This document shows positions 6,739 to 13,708 of a stretch of DNA of 36,010 bases, piece after piece; the first letter of the stretch is position 1; each line of letters starts with the position of its first letter. The translations under genes and the position numbers were made by a program. Below the pieces are notes generated by a model that saw only the letters and a list, made by a program, of their open reading frames with translations, made no database searches and had not been told where the DNA came from. The DNA is from Clostridium bornimense. Its GTDB lineage: Bacteria; Bacillota; Clostridia; Clostridiales; Clostridiaceae. Location: the NCBI RefSeq assembly GCF_018917145.1, contig NZ_JAHLOD010000033.1, forward strand, positions 1 to 36,010, given 5' to 3'.

Positions 6739-7314
6739 TTAATTAATTATTTCCTTTTTCCCTTTAAATATTCTACTCCAAAACTTTTCTTTATCTTTTT
6801 CTTTTATCTCAATATCAATTTTCCTACGTTCTTCTAGTTTTTCTTTAAGCTCTAAGAGCTTTTTATCAACTTCCTCAAAGTGAGTTTCCATAGAAAGCTT
6901 TTTTATTTCCTTATCTTGCTCCTGCTTTAAAAGTATCTGGCTATTTTCAATAAGCTTTTGAAGATTTTTTATTTGATCATCCTTAACCTTTATTTGCTCA
7001 TCTTTATTCTTTAACTGTAGATCCTTTTCTTTAATTTGATCTATAACAGTATTAATTAAACTTTGATTTAATTCACTTAAATTACTTAAATCATCATTAT
7101 CATCAGCAATTGAACCATTAATACTTACTTTAATATCTTCTAAATTTTCATTTCTTTTAACATTTAAGTCTTCCTTAATTAAGTTAAATAACTTCTCTGT
7201 AACATACTTTTTCCCTTGCTTTACAACCACTTCATCTTGAAATTTTTTAAGTTTTGAATAAATAGTTACTTTACTAACCCCTAATTCTGTGGCTACTTCT
7301 TCTACAGTATACAT
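6739..7314 (-). CDS. HTH protein with long coiled coil
   Basis: About 191 residues. Near the N-terminus, YTVEEVATELGVSKVTIYSKLKKF is a clear helix-turn-helix of the kind found in plasmid-associated and DUF536-like proteins. Residues from about 95 to 175 are a charged heptad-rich coiled coil with tandem KDEQIK/KDDQIK units. The C-terminus is basic (FWSRIFKGKK). It is inferred to bind DNA as a dimer or to organise DNA; the target is unknown. A GTG at 7323 is in frame, but AGGTGG lies five bases before the ATG at 7314, which is chosen. It is monocistronic with its own terminator. Confidence 0.78.
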   Translation of the reverse strand: MYTVEEVATELGVSKVTIYSKLKKFQDEVVVKQGKKYVTEKLFNLIKEDLNVKRNENLEDIKVSINGSIADDNDDLSNLSELNQSLINTVIDQIKEKDLQLKNKDEQIKVKDDQIKNLQKLIENSQILLKQEQDKEIKKLSMETHFEEVDKKLLELKEKLEERRKIDIEIKEKDKEKFWSRIFKGKKEIIN

Positions 7315-7439
7315 ACTCCCCACCTACTTTTTAATCTAAATCTATACTTTAAATATTCTCTCTTTACCATAAATTTCCTTTTATGTGAAAACATTTTAGT
7401 ATTACATTTGTATTACTATGTACTGTATTACAAATACAT

Positions 7440-7767
7440 ATCTAAAAGGAAAGTTTGGACAAGATATTCTTAAAGCTCTCTATCAAATCACAAGTAAATT
7501 CATCTACAAGCAACTTGTCCAAACTGTATCAGAAATTCATCTCTGCAGGTCTATAATAGGGCTGTTTCTTATTTCATTTGCTGAAGCTAGGGGTATTCCT
7601 TTTAAGACAAATCAAATAGAAACATCCAAGGAAGCTTTTCTGACCCTTACCGCAATAGCAGAGCTTTTAAGTAAGGCTTTGTAGGTCCTGCTATTGCCGA
7701 AAGCTACAGAAAAGCAAATTGAATCTTATGGTAAATATTGTTTAACAATTTCTATGTTTCATATATA
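7440..7767 (+). other. Inverted-repeat-rich element with a decayed frame
   Basis: Several perfect inverted repeats are nested here. AGTTTGGACAAG (7452-7463) matches CTTGTCCAAACT (7514-7525). GCAATAGCAG (7652-7661) matches CTGCTATTGC (7688-7697). CCTTAC/GTAAGG lies inside it and GCTTTTCTG/CAGAAAAGC outside it. A plus-strand frame runs through the stretch with protein-like composition (IPFKTNQIETSKEAFLTLTA), is cut by TAG at 7682, and continues to 7767. It has no ribosome site and no family was recognised. It may be a small non-autonomous mobile element, a folded RNA, or a gene remnant; the sequence does not decide. Confidence 0.35.
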
Positions 7768-7816
7768 ATTAAATAAAGGAATAATTCGTAATCGTTATAT
7801 ATTGCGAAGCAAAAGG

Positions 7817-7840
7817 ATAGGAGCATAGCTCCTATTTTTT
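7817..7840 (+). terminator. Terminator upstream of the resistance island
   Basis: ATAGGAGC, ATA, GCTCCTAT (7817-7835) followed by T5-6. It isolates the downstream resistance operon from read-through. Confidence 0.8.
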
Positions 7841-7890
7841 ATTTTATCTATAAAGTATATTGTGATTTTGCTAGAAGTGAATCGGAGTGC

Positions 7891-7919
7891 TTTACAGTAA
7901 ATATAGTTTATGGTATCAT
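7891..7919 (+). promoter_or_regulatory. Promoter of the rlmA-hflX resistance operon
   Basis: TTTACA (7891-7896), a 17-bp spacer, and TATCAT (7914-7919), 34 bp before the first leader peptide. It is the only good promoter between the terminator at 7817 and the rlmA-like gene. Confidence 0.65.
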
Positions 7920-7952
7920 TAAATACATTAAAATATGAAAGGAGTTGTAGTT

Positions 7953-8024
7953 ATGAAAAATTTATATAGAATGATTAATAAATTAAAAATAATAGATACA
8001 ACTCCTAAATATAATATTATATAA
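7953..8024 (+). CDS. Leader peptide of the transcription attenuator (23 residues)
   Basis: A short frame (MKNLYRMINKLKII...) preceded by AAAGGAG at 7938-7944 and followed by a terminator hairpin 16 bases after its stop. It is too short to be an enzyme and lies in the 5' leader of a resistance operon. It is therefore inferred to be a translated sensor whose stalling controls read-through. Confidence 0.6.
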   Translation: MKNLYRMINKLKIIDTTPKYNII

Positions 8025-8039
8025 CTATATTTAAGATAT

Positions 8040-8068
8040 ATCCACTGGTATACTAAAGTGGATTTTTT
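8040..8068 (+). terminator. Conditional terminator in the resistance leader
   Basis: A 7-bp stem ATCCACT/AGTGGAT, 10-nt loop, then T6, located between the promoter and the rlmA-like gene. Confidence 0.7.
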
Positions 8069-8095
8069 ATTAACTAAAATAAGGAGGTAGCTATA

Positions 8096-8125
8096 ATGCT
8101 TGCATATATCAGATTAAGAGGATAG
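8096..8125 (+). CDS. Leader peptide 1, MLAYIRLRG
   Basis: Nine codons after a full AAGGAGGT site (8081-8088), ending in Ile-Arg-Leu-Arg-Gly. Arg-X-Arg peptides such as the MRLR of the ErmD leader are known macrolide-dependent stalling signals. The same ending recurs in three other leaders in this island. Confidence 0.8.
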   Translation: MLAYIRLRG

Positions 8126-8222
8126 CGCACGAGTTGTGGCTATCGTTAAACAAATTTAATAAAATGTCATAACTTCGTGCTATTTTATATGAATAATAGA
8201 AATAGGAAGGTTATGAACAATG
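8111..8222 (+). promoter_or_regulatory. Translational attenuator 1 (before rlmA)
   Basis: Four segments can pair in two ways. Segment 1, GATAGC at the leader stop, pairs with GCTATC (8138-8143), looping out GCACGAGTTGTG. That looped segment (8127-8140) can instead pair with GTCATAACTTCGTGC (8166-8180). The latter can also pair through TCATAACTT with AAGGTTATGA (8207-8216), the ribosome site of the rlmA-like gene. Stalling on the leader would favour the middle helix and free the ribosome site. Confidence 0.75.
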
Positions 8223-9092
8223 AGAAAATTAAAAAAGATTGAAGTTTTAAGAGAATTACTTAATGAAAATATATCAATACTTAGATGTCCAGTGTGTAAA
8301 AAATCTATAAAATATATAAAAGAAAGTAGTGTATTATGTGAAAATAACCATTGCTTTAATATATCTAAAAAAGGATATGTTAATTTAGTAAAGAATAATG
8401 CGAAGACAATATATGATAAAAAATTATTTGAATCTAGAAGTAAAATATATGAATATGGTATATATGACGAGCTTTCTAAAGAGATAATAGATATAGTGGA
8501 TAAATATACGTCAAAAAAGAATGTTAATTTTGTACTAGATGTTGGTTGCGGAGAAGGATATTATTTAAATCAACTATATTCAGATGAAAAAATAAATAGT
8601 AGGTGTAAATTGTTTGGAATAGATATATCAAGAGAAGGAATTTCACTTGCTACAAGATACGAAAATAGCATACTATGGAGTGTATCAGACTTATCAAATC
8701 TACCATTTAAAAATGATAAATTAGATATAATAATAGATATACTTTCACCATCGAATTATAGTGAATTTACTAGAGTTTTAAACAAAGGTGGAGTTGTAAT
8801 AAAAGTAATTCCAGATGAACACTATTTAAAAGAGATAAGGTCTGAAATAAAAGGTAAAATAAAAAAAGATACTTATTCTAATAAAAATGTTATAAATTTA
8901 TTTAAAGATAACTTGGAAATCATCTATGATAAAAGAATCACTTATAAAACAAATATATATAATTTAGAAGATTTTATAAAAATGACACCATTAACATCTG
9001 GTTTGAGCAAAGAACAAATAAATGAATTAAATAAATGTGATATAGAAAAAATAACGGTTGATTTAAAAATTATAGTCGGCAAAGTAAAGTAG
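8220..9092 (+). CDS. rlmA: 23S rRNA (guanine-N1) methyltransferase, RlmA type
   Basis: 290 residues. The N-terminal zinc finger has C23, C26, C40 and H44 (CPVC...LCENNHCFNISKKGYVNL), characteristic of RlmA. The SAM-binding motif is VLDVGCGEGYY (105-115), and the later NKGGVVIKVIP segment is also typical. The family methylates the hairpin 35 loop of 23S rRNA: G745 in Gram-negatives (RlmA-I), and G748 in Gram-positives (RlmA-II, e.g. TlrB, acting with other methylation against tylosin). G748 is inferred here. Unlike the usual stand-alone RlmA, this copy is regulated by a stalling leader and sits with hflX and erm. AGGAAGG lies nine bases before the ATG. Confidence 0.85.
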   Translation: MRKLKKIEVLRELLNENISILRCPVCKKSIKYIKESSVLCENNHCFNISKKGYVNLVKNNAKTIYDKKLFESRSKIYEYGIYDELSKEIIDIVDKYTSKKNVNFVLDVGCGEGYYLNQLYSDEKINSRCKLFGIDISREGISLATRYENSILWSVSDLSNLPFKNDKLDIIIDILSPSNYSEFTRVLNKGGVVIKVIPDEHYLKEIRSEIKGKIKKDTYSNKNVINLFKDNLEIIYDKRITYKTNIYNLEDFIKMTPLTSGLSKEQINELNKCDIEKITVDLKIIVGKVK

Positions 9093-9114
9093 ATAAAGGT
9101 TAGGAGGTAATAAG

Positions 9115-9159
9115 ATGAATATACGTGGATGTATACATTCAATAAGATTAAGAGGGTAA
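9115..9159 (+). CDS. Leader peptide 2, MNIRGCIHSIRLRG
   Basis: Fourteen codons with AGGAGG at 9102-9107, starting 22 bp after the rlmA stop and ending SIRLRG. It is the second of four leaders with this ending and lies before the intact hflX gene. Confidence 0.8.
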   Translation: MNIRGCIHSIRLRG

Positions 9160-9261
9160 GTCACGGATTGTGGCTATTATCTTAATATAATTAAAAGTCA
9201 TAATCCCGTGATATTTAAATATTAAAGTTTAAATATAAAATTATAGGAGATTATGAAAATG
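9147..9261 (+). promoter_or_regulatory. Translational attenuator 2 (before hflX)
   Basis: Segment 1 ATTAAGAGGGTAA (9147-9159) covers the IRLRG codons and pairs with TATTATCTTAAT (9175-9186). The looped GTCACGGATTGTGGC (9160-9174) can pair with GTCATAATCCCGTGA (9197-9211). That third segment can pair with GGAGATTATGA (9246-9256), hiding the hflX ribosome site. Relative to attenuator 1 the base of the middle helix changes from G-C to T-A on both sides, which supports real pairing. Confidence 0.78.
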
Positions 9262-10503
9262 AGAAAAAGAGTAATAATTGTAGGAATTAATATAAATAAC
9301 AAAAATAATTTTGAGGAATCTATAATAGAACTTAAGAATTTATGTATAGCCTGTGATATGGAAGTAGTTGGAAAAGTGGAGCAAAATTTAAAGAAGATAA
9401 ATCCAACATTCTATATGGGTAGTGGTAAAATTGAAGAATTACAAGATTTAATCGAAAAAACGAACGCTGAAATAATAGTATTTAATAACGAACTATCTGC
9501 ATCACAGATAAAAAATATTGAAGAAGAAGTAAAATGTAATGTCATAGATAGGACAGCTTTAATACTAGATATATTTGCAAATAGAGCAAAAACAAGAGAA
9601 GCTAAGTTGCAAGTAGAGGTTGCAAGACTTCAGTATGAACTTCCAAGGTTAATTGGTGCAAATGAAAACCTAGGTCGTCAAAGTGGTGGAGTTGGTACTA
9701 AAAATAGGGGAGCAGGAGAAACTAAGTTAGAACTAGACCGTAGACGTATAGAAGATAGAATAGCTAGTTTAAACAAGGAATTAGAAATACTGAAGTATCA
9801 AAGAAATACTCAAAAAAATAAAAGAAAAAAATCCAACATACCTAATGTAGCACTAGTAGGATATACTAATGCAGGTAAATCATCAGTTATGAATGTATTA
9901 GTTGAAAATTTTATCAATAAAGAAGATAAAAAAGTATTTGAAAAAAACATGCTATTTGCAACATTGGAGACTTATGTTAGAAATATTAAACTGCATAATA
10001 ACAAATCTTTTTTACTGTATGATACAGTTGGATTTGTAGGCGATTTGCCTCATAACTTAGTTAAAGCTTTTAGATCGACACTGGAAGAGGTTTGCGATGC
10101 AGACTTATTAGTTCATATTATAGATATATCTAATCCTAATTATAAAAATCAGATAGATGTTACTAATGAAACATTAAGCCAAATAGGAGCTGATAATATT
10201 CCTATGATTTATGTATATAATAAGATTGATTTAATTGATTTAGATAAATTAGATAATAATAAAATATTAATTTCAGCTAAAAGAGATATAGGAATAGATA
10301 GATTAATAGAATCTATTTGTGAAAAAGTATTTGAAGATTATATAAGATTTAAGTTAAAAATTCCATATTCAGAAGGAAAGATGATATCTAATATAATGGA
10401 GAATGCAACTATCTTAGACTCTGAATATATAGAGGATGGAGTAATACTCAATATTGAATGTAGTGAAAAAGAGTATGTTCAATATAAACAATACATAATT
10501 TAG
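9259..10503 (+). CDS. hflX: HflX-family GTPase (HflXr-like ribosome-splitting factor)
   Basis: About 414 residues. The N-terminal HflX domain contains RQSGGVGTKNRGAGETKLELDRR in outline and is followed by a short coiled coil. The G domain has G1 GYTNAGKSS, G3 DTVGF, G4 NKID and G5 SAK. HflX binds the 50S subunit and splits stalled ribosomes. The Listeria and mycobacterial forms (HflXr) give macrolide/lincosamide resistance and are induced by drug. The macrolide-type leader and neighbouring erm make the resistance role likely; the chromosomal housekeeping hflX should lie elsewhere. ATG 9253 is three bases from AGGAG and ATG 9259 is nine, so the latter is preferred. A shortened copy lies at 11807. 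Confidence 0.85.
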   Translation: MRKRVIIVGININNKNNFEESIIELKNLCIACDMEVVGKVEQNLKKINPTFYMGSGKIEELQDLIEKTNAEIIVFNNELSASQIKNIEEEVKCNVIDRTALILDIFANRAKTREAKLQVEVARLQYELPRLIGANENLGRQSGGVGTKNRGAGETKLELDRRRIEDRIASLNKELEILKYQRNTQKNKRKKSNIPNVALVGYTNAGKSSVMNVLVENFINKEDKKVFEKNMLFATLETYVRNIKLHNNKSFLLYDTVGFVGDLPHNLVKAFRSTLEEVCDADLLVHIIDISNPNYKNQIDVTNETLSQIGADNIPMIYVYNKIDLIDLDKLDNNKILISAKRDIGIDRLIESICEKVFEDYIRFKLKIPYSEGKMISNIMENATILDSEYIEDGVILNIECSEKEYVQYKQYII

Positions 10504-10725
10504 CATTAACTTAGATATATGATATAAAGTATATTACTATAGTTGAGAATTAATTAAATTACAAAATTAATATATTGTGAATAATTATACAAAATTAGAT
10601 AAATAACCACACTTTATAATTCAAATTATTGAAAATACTAATGTATGGTTATTTTTATTATAATATAATCACAAAGTTAGCTAACATAGCCAAAGCTTAT
10701 TATATGAAAAATAGGAGGAAATAAA
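10504..10725 (+). other. Intergenic DNA with terminator and possible erm promoter
   Basis: Apart from the terminator at 10611-10656, overlapping TATAAT boxes lie at 10659-10669, 57 bp before the next leader. No good -35 sits at the right distance. The erm unit may therefore have its own weak promoter or rely on read-through from hflX. Confidence 0.4.
10611..10656 (+). terminator. Terminator after hflX
   Basis: AAATAACCA (10611-10619) pairs with TGGTTATTT (10646-10654) around a long loop, with T5 at the 3' arm. Confidence 0.6.
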
Positions 10726-10770
10726 ATGATTATGAATGGTGGAATAGCGTCAATAAGATTAAGAAGATAG
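10726..10770 (+). CDS. Leader peptide 3, MIMNGGIASIRLRR
   Basis: Fourteen codons with AGGAGG at 10713-10718. The last four codons are IRLR plus a second Arg in place of Gly. Its first twelve codons are the same as those of leader 4, so one was copied from the other. Confidence 0.8.
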   Translation: MIMNGGIASIRLRR

Positions 10771-10867
10771 CGCACGAGTTGTGGCTATCGTTAAACAAAT
10801 TTAATATAATGTCATAACTCCGTGCTATTTAAAGAGTAAAAATAGTGAATTAAGGAGATTATGAATG
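10756..10867 (+). promoter_or_regulatory. Translational attenuator 3 (before erm)
   Basis: The same design as attenuator 1. GATAGC at the leader stop pairs with GCTATC. GCACGAGTTGTGGC (10772-10785) can pair with GTCATAACTCCGTGC (10811-10825). That segment can pair with GGAGATTATGA (10854-10864), which is the erm ribosome site; TCATAACTCC covers GGAG directly with one bulged A. This is the arrangement known from ermC. Confidence 0.82.
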
Positions 10868-11638
10868 AAAGCTAAAAGTAATAATTATAGAGGAAAAGTT
10901 GATATTAGTGTATCGCAAAATTTTATTACTAGTAAAAATACTATATATAAATTAATAAAAAAAACAAATATATCCAAAAATGATTTTGTTATTGAAATTG
11001 GACCAGGAAAAGGTCATATAACAGAAGCTTTATGTGAAAAAAGTTATTGGGTTACAGCTATAGAACTAGATAGAAGTTTATATGGAAATTTAATAAATAA
11101 ATTTAAAAGTAAAAATAATGTTACTCTTATTAATAAAGATTTTTTAAATTGGAAATTACCTAAAAAAAGAGAATATAAGGTATTTTCTAATATTCCTTTT
11201 TATATAACAACAAAGATTATTAAGAAATTATTATTAGAAGAGTTAAATTCACCAACTGATATGTGGCTAGTTATGGAGAAAGGTTCCGCAAAAAGATTTA
11301 TGGGAATACCTAGAGAGAGTAAATTATCATTACTTTTAAAAACTAAATTTGATATTAAGATAGTGCACTATTTTAATAGAGAAGACTTCCATCCCATGCC
11401 TAGTGTAGATTGCGTCTTAGTATATTTTAAAAGAAAATATAAATATGATATATCTAAAGATGAATGGAATGAATATACAAGTTTTATATCTAAGTCTATT
11501 AATAACTTAAGAGATGTATTTACAAAAAATCAAATTCATGCAGTAATTAAATACCTAGGTATAAATCTTAATAATATTAGTGAAGTTTCTTATAATGATT
11601 GGATACAGTTATTTAGATATAAACAAAAGATAGATTAG
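10865..11638 (+). CDS. erm: Erm-family 23S rRNA adenine N6-methyltransferase
   Basis: 257 residues with the KsgA/Erm fold: SQNFI (motif X, 17-21), EIGPGKGHITEAL (motif I, 44-56), AIELDR (motif II), and NIPFYITTKIIK (motif IV, 109-120). Erm dimethylates A2058 of 23S rRNA, giving macrolide-lincosamide-streptogramin B resistance. The length and N-terminus recall Erm(Q) of C. perfringens, but this is from memory and the class is left open. KsgA is excluded by the drug-type leader and neighbours. The ATG at 10865 lies seven bases after AGGAG; an overlapping ATG at 10861 is out of frame. Translation is inferred to be induced by stalling at IRLRR. Confidence 0.9.
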   Translation: MKAKSNNYRGKVDISVSQNFITSKNTIYKLIKKTNISKNDFVIEIGPGKGHITEALCEKSYWVTAIELDRSLYGNLINKFKSKNNVTLINKDFLNWKLPKKREYKVFSNIPFYITTKIIKKLLLEELNSPTDMWLVMEKGSAKRFMGIPRESKLSLLLKTKFDIKIVHYFNREDFHPMPSVDCVLVYFKRKYKYDISKDEWNEYTSFISKSINNLRDVFTKNQIHAVIKYLGINLNNISEVSYNDWIQLFRYKQKID

Positions 11639-11669
11639 TAATAGTAGATTTAAATTAGGAGGTGTTAAA

Positions 11670-11714
11670 ATGATTATGAATGGTGGAATAGCGTCAATAA
11701 GATTAAGAGGATAA
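11670..11714 (+). CDS. Leader peptide 4, MIMNGGIASIRLRG
   Basis: Fourteen codons with TAGGAGGTG at 11656-11664, 31 bp after the erm stop. It is identical to leader 3 except for the last residue. It now serves only a broken gene. Confidence 0.78.
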   Translation: MIMNGGIASIRLRG

Positions 11715-11815
11715 GTCACGGGTTGTGGCTATTATCTTAATTTAATAAAGAGTCATAATCCCGTGATATTTAAAGTTAATATTTAAATATAAAATTACAG
11801 GAGATTATGAAGATG
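11700..11815 (+). promoter_or_regulatory. Translational attenuator 4 (before the hflX pseudogene)
   Basis: The same design as attenuator 2. ATTAAGAGGATAA pairs with TATTATCTTAAT (11730-11741). GTCACGGGTTGTGGC (11715-11729) can pair with GTCATAATCCCGTGA (11752-11766). The latter can pair with GGAGATTATGA (11800-11810). The regulatory element is intact although the gene behind it is not. Confidence 0.75.
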
Positions 11816-12884
11816 ATAAAAAAAGGAATAATTGTAGGAATTCAATGCAGATATAGTTATATTTAATAATGAATTATCAGCGTCACAAGTTAAAAATATT
11901 GAAGAAGAAATAAATTGTAATGTCATAGATAGAACTGCGTTAATATTAGATATCTTTGCAAATAGAGCAAAAACAAGAGAATCTAAATTACAAGTAGAGG
12001 TTGCGAAGCTCCAATATGAATTACCAAGATTAGTTGGTTCAAATGAAGATTTAGGTCGTCAAAGTGGTGGAGTAGGGACTAAAAACAGAGGCGCAGGAGA
12101 AACAAAATTAGAATTAGACCGTAGAAGAATAGAAGATAAAATTGCTAATTTAAATAAAGAGCTTGAAGTATTAAAAAATCAAAGAGAAGTACAAAAAAGT
12201 AAAAGGAAAAAATCTAATATTCCTAATGTAGCTTTAGTAGGATATACAAATGCTGGTAAGTCATCTGTTATGAATGCTTTAGTAGAGAAGTTTATAAATG
12301 ATGAAGATAAAAAAGTATTTGAAAAAAATATGCTATTTGCAACTTTAGAAACTTATGTTAGAAATATAAAATTAGATAATAATAAATCTTTTTTATTATC
12401 AGATACAGTGGGATTTGTTGGGGATTTACCTCATAGTTTAGTAAAAGCTTTTAGGTCTACTCTAGAAGAAGTTTGTGATGCGGACTTATTACTTCATGTG
12501 ATTGATATATCTAATCCTAATTATGAAAATCATATAAATGTAACAAATGAAACATTAAATCAAATAGGGGCGGATAATATTCCTGTGATTTATGTATATA
12601 ATAAAGTTGATTTAATGGAATTAGATACATTCAATATAGAAGGGATGCTGGTTTCAGCTAAAAAATATATAGGTATAGAAGAATTATTGGAATCTATATG
12701 TAAAAATATATTTATGGATTATATAAAATGTAAGGTTATGGTTCCTTATAAAGATGGTAAAATGACATCTTATATAATTGATAGTTCAACTGTTCTAGAA
12801 ACTGAATATACTAATGAAGGAACTTTATTTAGTATAGAATGTAGTAAAGAGGATTATGTTAAATACCAGTCATATATAATCTAG
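11807..12884 (+). pseudogene. Second hflX copy, internal deletion and frameshift
   Basis: The start matches hflX (MKMIKKGIIVGI). The sequence then jumps to the equivalent of residue 71, NADIVIFNNELSAS, in another frame, so the start-codon frame ends at TAA 11864-11866. Roughly 170-180 bp of the N-terminal domain are missing compared with the copy at 9259. From about 11844 to 12884 the frame is open and keeps all GTPase motifs (GYTNAGKSS, DTVGF, NKVD, SAK). A 204-residue product from ATG 12270 would start after the P-loop, so it could not be a working GTPase. Similarity to the first copy is high but not identical, so the duplication is old or the copy was acquired separately. Confidence 0.85.
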
Positions 12885-12921
12885 AGTGATTCTAGGTATC
12901 TATATAAACAATGCATAAATG

Positions 12922-12977
12922 AAAGAGGATGTCGCATACCAATTGAAAATTGTTCATGTGATAGCCTCTTTTATATT
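12922..12977 (+). terminator. Terminator closing the resistance island
   Basis: AAAGAGG (12922-12928) pairs with CCTCTTT (12965-12971), extended inward by TCGCAT/ATGTGA, followed by TATATTT. Confidence 0.7.
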
Positions 12978-13255
12978 TGATAAGTAATTAGAAATGATTT
13001 TATTGTATGTGTTTATTGCAACAATAAAGTAAATAACTACAAATGATGCTAAAGACATTAAAATAGGATAAATAAATACTTCCAAAACCAATTAAGCTAG
13101 AGATAAATATACTTGTAAGAATGACTTTGTCTTTGTACGACTACGATGGGGAAAATGTGTATTAAAGAAATAACAAAAATACTTTAAATGAAATGTGTAA
13201 ATTAAGTTAATGCTATAATATAATAAAGTGAACAATATTAATCTATTGCGATTCA
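12978..13255. other. Decayed intergenic DNA
   Basis: No intact gene is seen. On the minus strand, frames of about 45 codons across 12985-13125 are strongly hydrophobic and could be the end of a lost membrane protein, but AT-rich DNA gives such frames by chance. Nothing else is recognised. Confidence 0.25.
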
Positions 13256-13283
13256 AATAGGATGTCCAAATGGACATCCTATT
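13256..13283 (-). terminator. Strong hairpin after the small minus-strand gene
   Basis: AATAGGATGTCCA (13256-13268) and TGGACATCCTATT (13271-13283) form a perfect 13-bp stem, four bases after the stop of the 36-codon gene. On the minus strand it is followed by TTTGAATCG, a weak tail. Confidence 0.6.
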
Positions 13284-13286
13284 ATG

Positions 13287-13397
13287 TTATGCTAATTTCA
13301 ACACTATTTTAAAACAAAGCCATGTATTATAAAAGTCACAAAGATCTGAATTTTTATGAACTTTATCTTTTATAAAATCTAATAGATGTTTTTCCAA
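13287..13397 (-). CDS. Small protein, 36 residues, TTG start
   Basis: A short frame beginning with TTG, nine bases after AGGAG (13407-13411), encoding MEKHLLDFIKDKVHKNSDLC and then an amphipathic C-terminal part (WLCFKIVLKLA). A strong hairpin follows directly, and a 13-bp palindrome lies 66 bp upstream. The layout (ribosome site, short frame, hairpin) supports a real gene, but length and composition allow chance. No family is recognised; the first half looks like a helix and the second could contact membrane. Confidence 0.4.
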   Translation of the reverse strand: MEKHLLDFIKDKVHKNSDLCDFYNTWLCFKIVLKLA

Positions 13398-13463
13398 AGT
13401 GTATCACTCCTAATATGGATATAATATTAACTTATATCAAACTATGTAATGATTATATCACAA

Positions 13464-13476
13464 TTACGTGACGTAA
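13464..13476. repeat. TTACGTGACGTAA palindrome, copy 1
   Basis: A perfect dyad upstream of the 36-codon gene. The identical 13-mer is found at 30261-30273 upstream of the tyrosine recombinase gene, in each case followed by TTTTAAA and then GATTTC at similar spacing. It could be a shared operator or a recombination core. Confidence 0.6.
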
Positions 13477-13599
13477 TATTTTAAATTAGATTTCCATAAG
13501 TATATGTAAAAATTTGAACTTTAAAAATATAAAAAAGTAATATGGCTTTGTATAGCTATATTACTTTCTTATTAATGCTGTATATTTCATTGTAAAGTA

Positions 13600-13708
13600 T
13601 GTTATAATATTAGTAAGGATTAAGGTCAAGTATTGACATTGACCTATTTGTTTATAATTTGTTAAAGAACTAAGTAGCTAAACTTTGCGGGTTGTGGCTA
13701 CTTTTTTC
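13600..13708 (+). promoter_or_regulatory. Short terminated transcript resembling an attenuator
   Basis: A TATAAT box at about 13602, an inverted repeat GGTCAA/TTGACC, then a terminator: AAGTAGC (13672-13678) pairs with GCTACTT (13697-13703) before T6. The 12-mer GGGTTGTGGCTA (13689-13700) is identical to the core of attenuator 4 (11720-11731). No leader frame ending in IRLR is seen and no gene follows on this strand. It is best read as a decayed or repurposed resistance leader. Confidence 0.4.

Larger units (their letters stand above)
7941..8068 (+). promoter_or_regulatory. Leader/terminator transcription attenuator
   Basis: The leader ribosome site GGAGTTGTA (7941-7949) is perfectly complementary to TACAACTCC (7997-8005) inside the leader frame. 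ATCCACT (8040-8046) and AGTGGAT (8057-8063) then form an intrinsic terminator with a T6 tail. Translation or stalling in the leader would open the first helix. How this alters the terminator cannot be settled by eye, but the layout matches antibiotic-responsive premature terminators upstream of ribosome-protection genes. Confidence 0.6.

Noticed and set aside
7440-7767. RNase P RNA or tmRNA
   Set aside because: GGAAAGT and ACAGAAA look suggestive, but the other conserved RNase P segments and any tRNA-like end are missing.
10865-11638. Housekeeping KsgA (16S dimethyltransferase)
   Set aside because: Same fold, but the stalling leader, attenuator and linked rlmA/hflX genes point to Erm.
13092-13277. 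A 61-codon minus-strand frame
   Set aside because: No ribosome site, overlaps a terminator hairpin, and other frames across it look equally coding-like.
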